Assembly: GCA_945283395.1 (NCBI GenBank)
Contig: CALYQH010000065.1
Span: 1 to 7,657 of the forward strand
Direction: 5' to 3'
Length of the DNA: 7,657 nt
DNA from: an uncultured Ventosimonas sp.
GTDB lineage: Bacteria; Pseudomonadota; Gammaproteobacteria; Pseudomonadales; Pseudomonadaceae
In this document: in pieces, positions 6,519 to 7,657 of the stretch
Layout of the letters: each line of letters starts with the position of its first letter
Numbering within the stretch: the stretch's first letter is position 1
Notes under the pieces: model-generated
Told to the model about the DNA's origin: nothing
The model's input: only the letters and a program-made list of their open reading frames with translations
Database searches by the model: none
Program-made: the position numbers and the translations under genes

Positions 6519-7487
6519 ATGTCGAAAACTTCATCGCTGCGTTGGCCATGGCATTTTTTAACTTTTGCCATTTTAATAGTAATAGGTTTGATATTTTACT
6601 ACGTTACTGTATCAACGGACTATAAATGGGACTGGAATAATATTTCCAACTATTTTATCTATCAAGATGAAGTCATCTTAGAAACAGCTCACGAAGATAT
6701 AGAAATAACTAACATTGTTGCAGAAGGGCAACAAAGTATAATCACTTTTACCAATTTAGATACTGATGAACAAGATACCATCCGTGTTGCTACAGAGAAT
6801 CTAAAAGTAAAACAAGGCCAAGAACTTAGCGAAGGAGATATAATAAGTTCCACGCTCCAATGGAAAATTGGCCCTTTTCTTCAAGGTTTCTGGACAACTA
6901 TTTGGCTTTCGCTGGTATCAGGTCTGTTAGCTTTAAATATAGGATTGTTAGGGGCCTTATTCCGTATTTCTAAAAATCCGACCTTAAAAGACTTGTCTAT
7001 TATCTATATAGAATTGACCAGGGCTTTACCTTTATTAGTTATAATTTTTATCGTTTACTACTTTTTTGGAACAATTCTTAAGCTTTCACATCCAACGGCT
7101 GCTATTATTTCTTTATCCCTTTGTTCTGGTGCTTATATTGCTGAAATAGTAAGAGGTGGTATTCAATCTATTTCTAAAGGCCAATCTGAAGCCGCTCGCT
7201 CACTAGGTATGGGCGCAGTTAGCACTATGTACTACATTATTTTGCCACAAGCGTTCAGACGTATTTTACCCGCATTAACAGGCCAATTTATCAGCCTGAT
7301 TAAAGATACCTCTTTAGTATCAGCTATTGCCATAGTTGATATTACTCGTGCCGCACAATTATCCACCACTACCTCCTTAAAACCTTTTGAAATGTGGTTC
7401 TGTGCAGCAGCCTTATACCTCCTTATAAATATTCCTCTATCCATTCTAGCGCATCCTCTTGAAAAAAGGATGGCAAAAAGTGATTAA
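6519..7487 (+). CDS. Amino-acid-type ABC transporter permease (HisM/GlnP family) with enlarged extracytoplasmic segment
   Basis: A 322-residue inner-membrane permease of a polar amino acid importer. Predicted membrane segments by eye are about 12-30, 122-146, 160-185, 192-212, 252-275 and 292-312. The ATPase-coupling EAA loop is clear: Glu224-Ala-Ala, then Gly230 and LPQAFRRILPAL (242-253). The stretch RALPLLVIIFIVYYF (168-182) is typical of the family. Residues about 31-118, between the first and second membrane segments, form a hydrophilic stretch with alternating beta-like runs (IEITNIV, SIITFTNL, DTIRVA, LKVKQGQELSEGDII), giving a length well above the roughly 215-250 residues of short family members. 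An in-frame stop at 6510-6512 leaves ATG 6519 as the best start, but no Shine-Dalgarno sequence precedes it. Only one permease is visible; it may form a homodimer, or a partner may lie beyond the window. Confidence 0.88.
   Translation: MSKTSSLRWPWHFLTFAILIVIGLIFYYVTVSTDYKWDWNNISNYFIYQDEVILETAHEDIEITNIVAEGQQSIITFTNLDTDEQDTIRVATENLKVKQGQELSEGDIISSTLQWKIGPFLQGFWTTIWLSLVSGLLALNIGLLGALFRISKNPTLKDLSIIYIELTRALPLLVIIFIVYYFFGTILKLSHPTAAIISLSLCSGAYIAEIVRGGIQSISKGQSEAARSLGMGAVSTMYYIILPQAFRRILPALTGQFISLIKDTSLVSAIAIVDITRAAQLSTTTSLKPFEMWFCAAALYLLINIPLSILAHPLEKRMAKSD
7466..7470 (+). promoter_or_regulatory. Ribosome binding site of the ATPase gene
   Basis: AAGGA inside the permease end lies 9 nt before GTG 7480 and supports that GTG as start. 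The nearby ATG at 7487 is in another frame and meets a stop at once. Confidence 0.6.
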
Positions 7488-7657
7488 TGTAGAAAAGATT
7501 AATAAAGTATTCACTAGCAAAGGCTTAACAGTGCATGCTGTCAACAATGTTAGTGTCAATATTAACAAAGGTGAGGTAGTAGTCATCATAGGCCCTTCTG
7601 GCTCTGGTAAATCAACTTTTCTACGTTGTCTTAATGCCTTAGAAGATATAGACAATG
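7480..7657 (+). CDS. Amino-acid-type ABC transporter ATPase (GlnQ/HisP family), 5' part
   Basis: The first 59 codons of an ABC ATPase cut by the window edge. Read from GTG 7480 the protein begins VINVEKINKVF (the first residue would be Met), the usual opening strand of this family. Walker A GPSGSGKST follows at residues 38-46, preceded by GEVVVIIG and followed by FLRCLNALE, where polar amino acid ATPases commonly have LLRCIN. The Q-loop, signature and Walker B motifs lie beyond the window. The gene overlaps the permease stop by 8 nt, suggesting translational coupling and joint assembly. The product should power import through the upstream permease for ligands delivered by the four binding proteins; that last link is inferred from gene order. 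Confidence 0.9.
   Translation, partial: MINVEKINKVFTSKGLTVHAVNNVSVNINKGEVVVIIGPSGSGKSTFLRCLNALEDIDN

Overview
The window is AT-rich bacterial DNA with every gene on the + strand and short gaps. It begins inside a large ChpA/PilL-type chemosensory hybrid histidine kinase. It ends inside an amino-acid-type ABC transporter ATPase. A ChpA-like kinase directly followed by a ChpC-like CheW protein points to a gammaproteobacterium with type IV pili, near Pseudomonadales. The low GC suggests a host-associated or reduced-genome relative such as the Entomomonas type. That taxonomic reading is inference; no marker gene is present.

Layout. (1) Bases 1-2561 hold the 3' part of the ChpA-like kinase: a C-terminal HPt domain, a low-complexity linker, a CheA core (dimerisation, ATPase and CheW-like regulatory domains) and a terminal receiver. 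(2) Bases 2561-3034 hold a ChpC-like CheW adaptor, coupled to the kinase by a one-base stop/start overlap. (3) Bases 3115-6392 hold four consecutive paralogous family 3 periplasmic solute-binding proteins. Each has a signal peptide and 261-262 residues, gaps between them are about 39-46 bp, and neighbours are about 73-77% identical over the mature chain by hand count. (4) Bases 6407-6434 form a strong intrinsic terminator, followed by a candidate promoter. (5) Bases 6519-7487 encode a HisM/GlnP-type permease with an unusual extracytoplasmic segment of about 80 residues. (6) From base 7480, overlapping the permease end by 8 nt, runs a GlnQ/HisP-type ATPase cut by the window edge.

How they work together. 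The first two genes belong to the pathway that controls type IV pilus motility and surface sensing in relatives. The remaining genes look like one polar amino acid importer supplied by four different binding proteins. The binding proteins differ at positions expected to line the ligand pocket, so they may widen the substrate range of one permease/ATPase core. The terminator and the candidate promoter suggest that the binding proteins and the membrane core are transcribed at separately set levels. The most interesting feature is this four-member array, with signs of stepwise duplication and possible local gene conversion. The sequence does not reveal the substrate.
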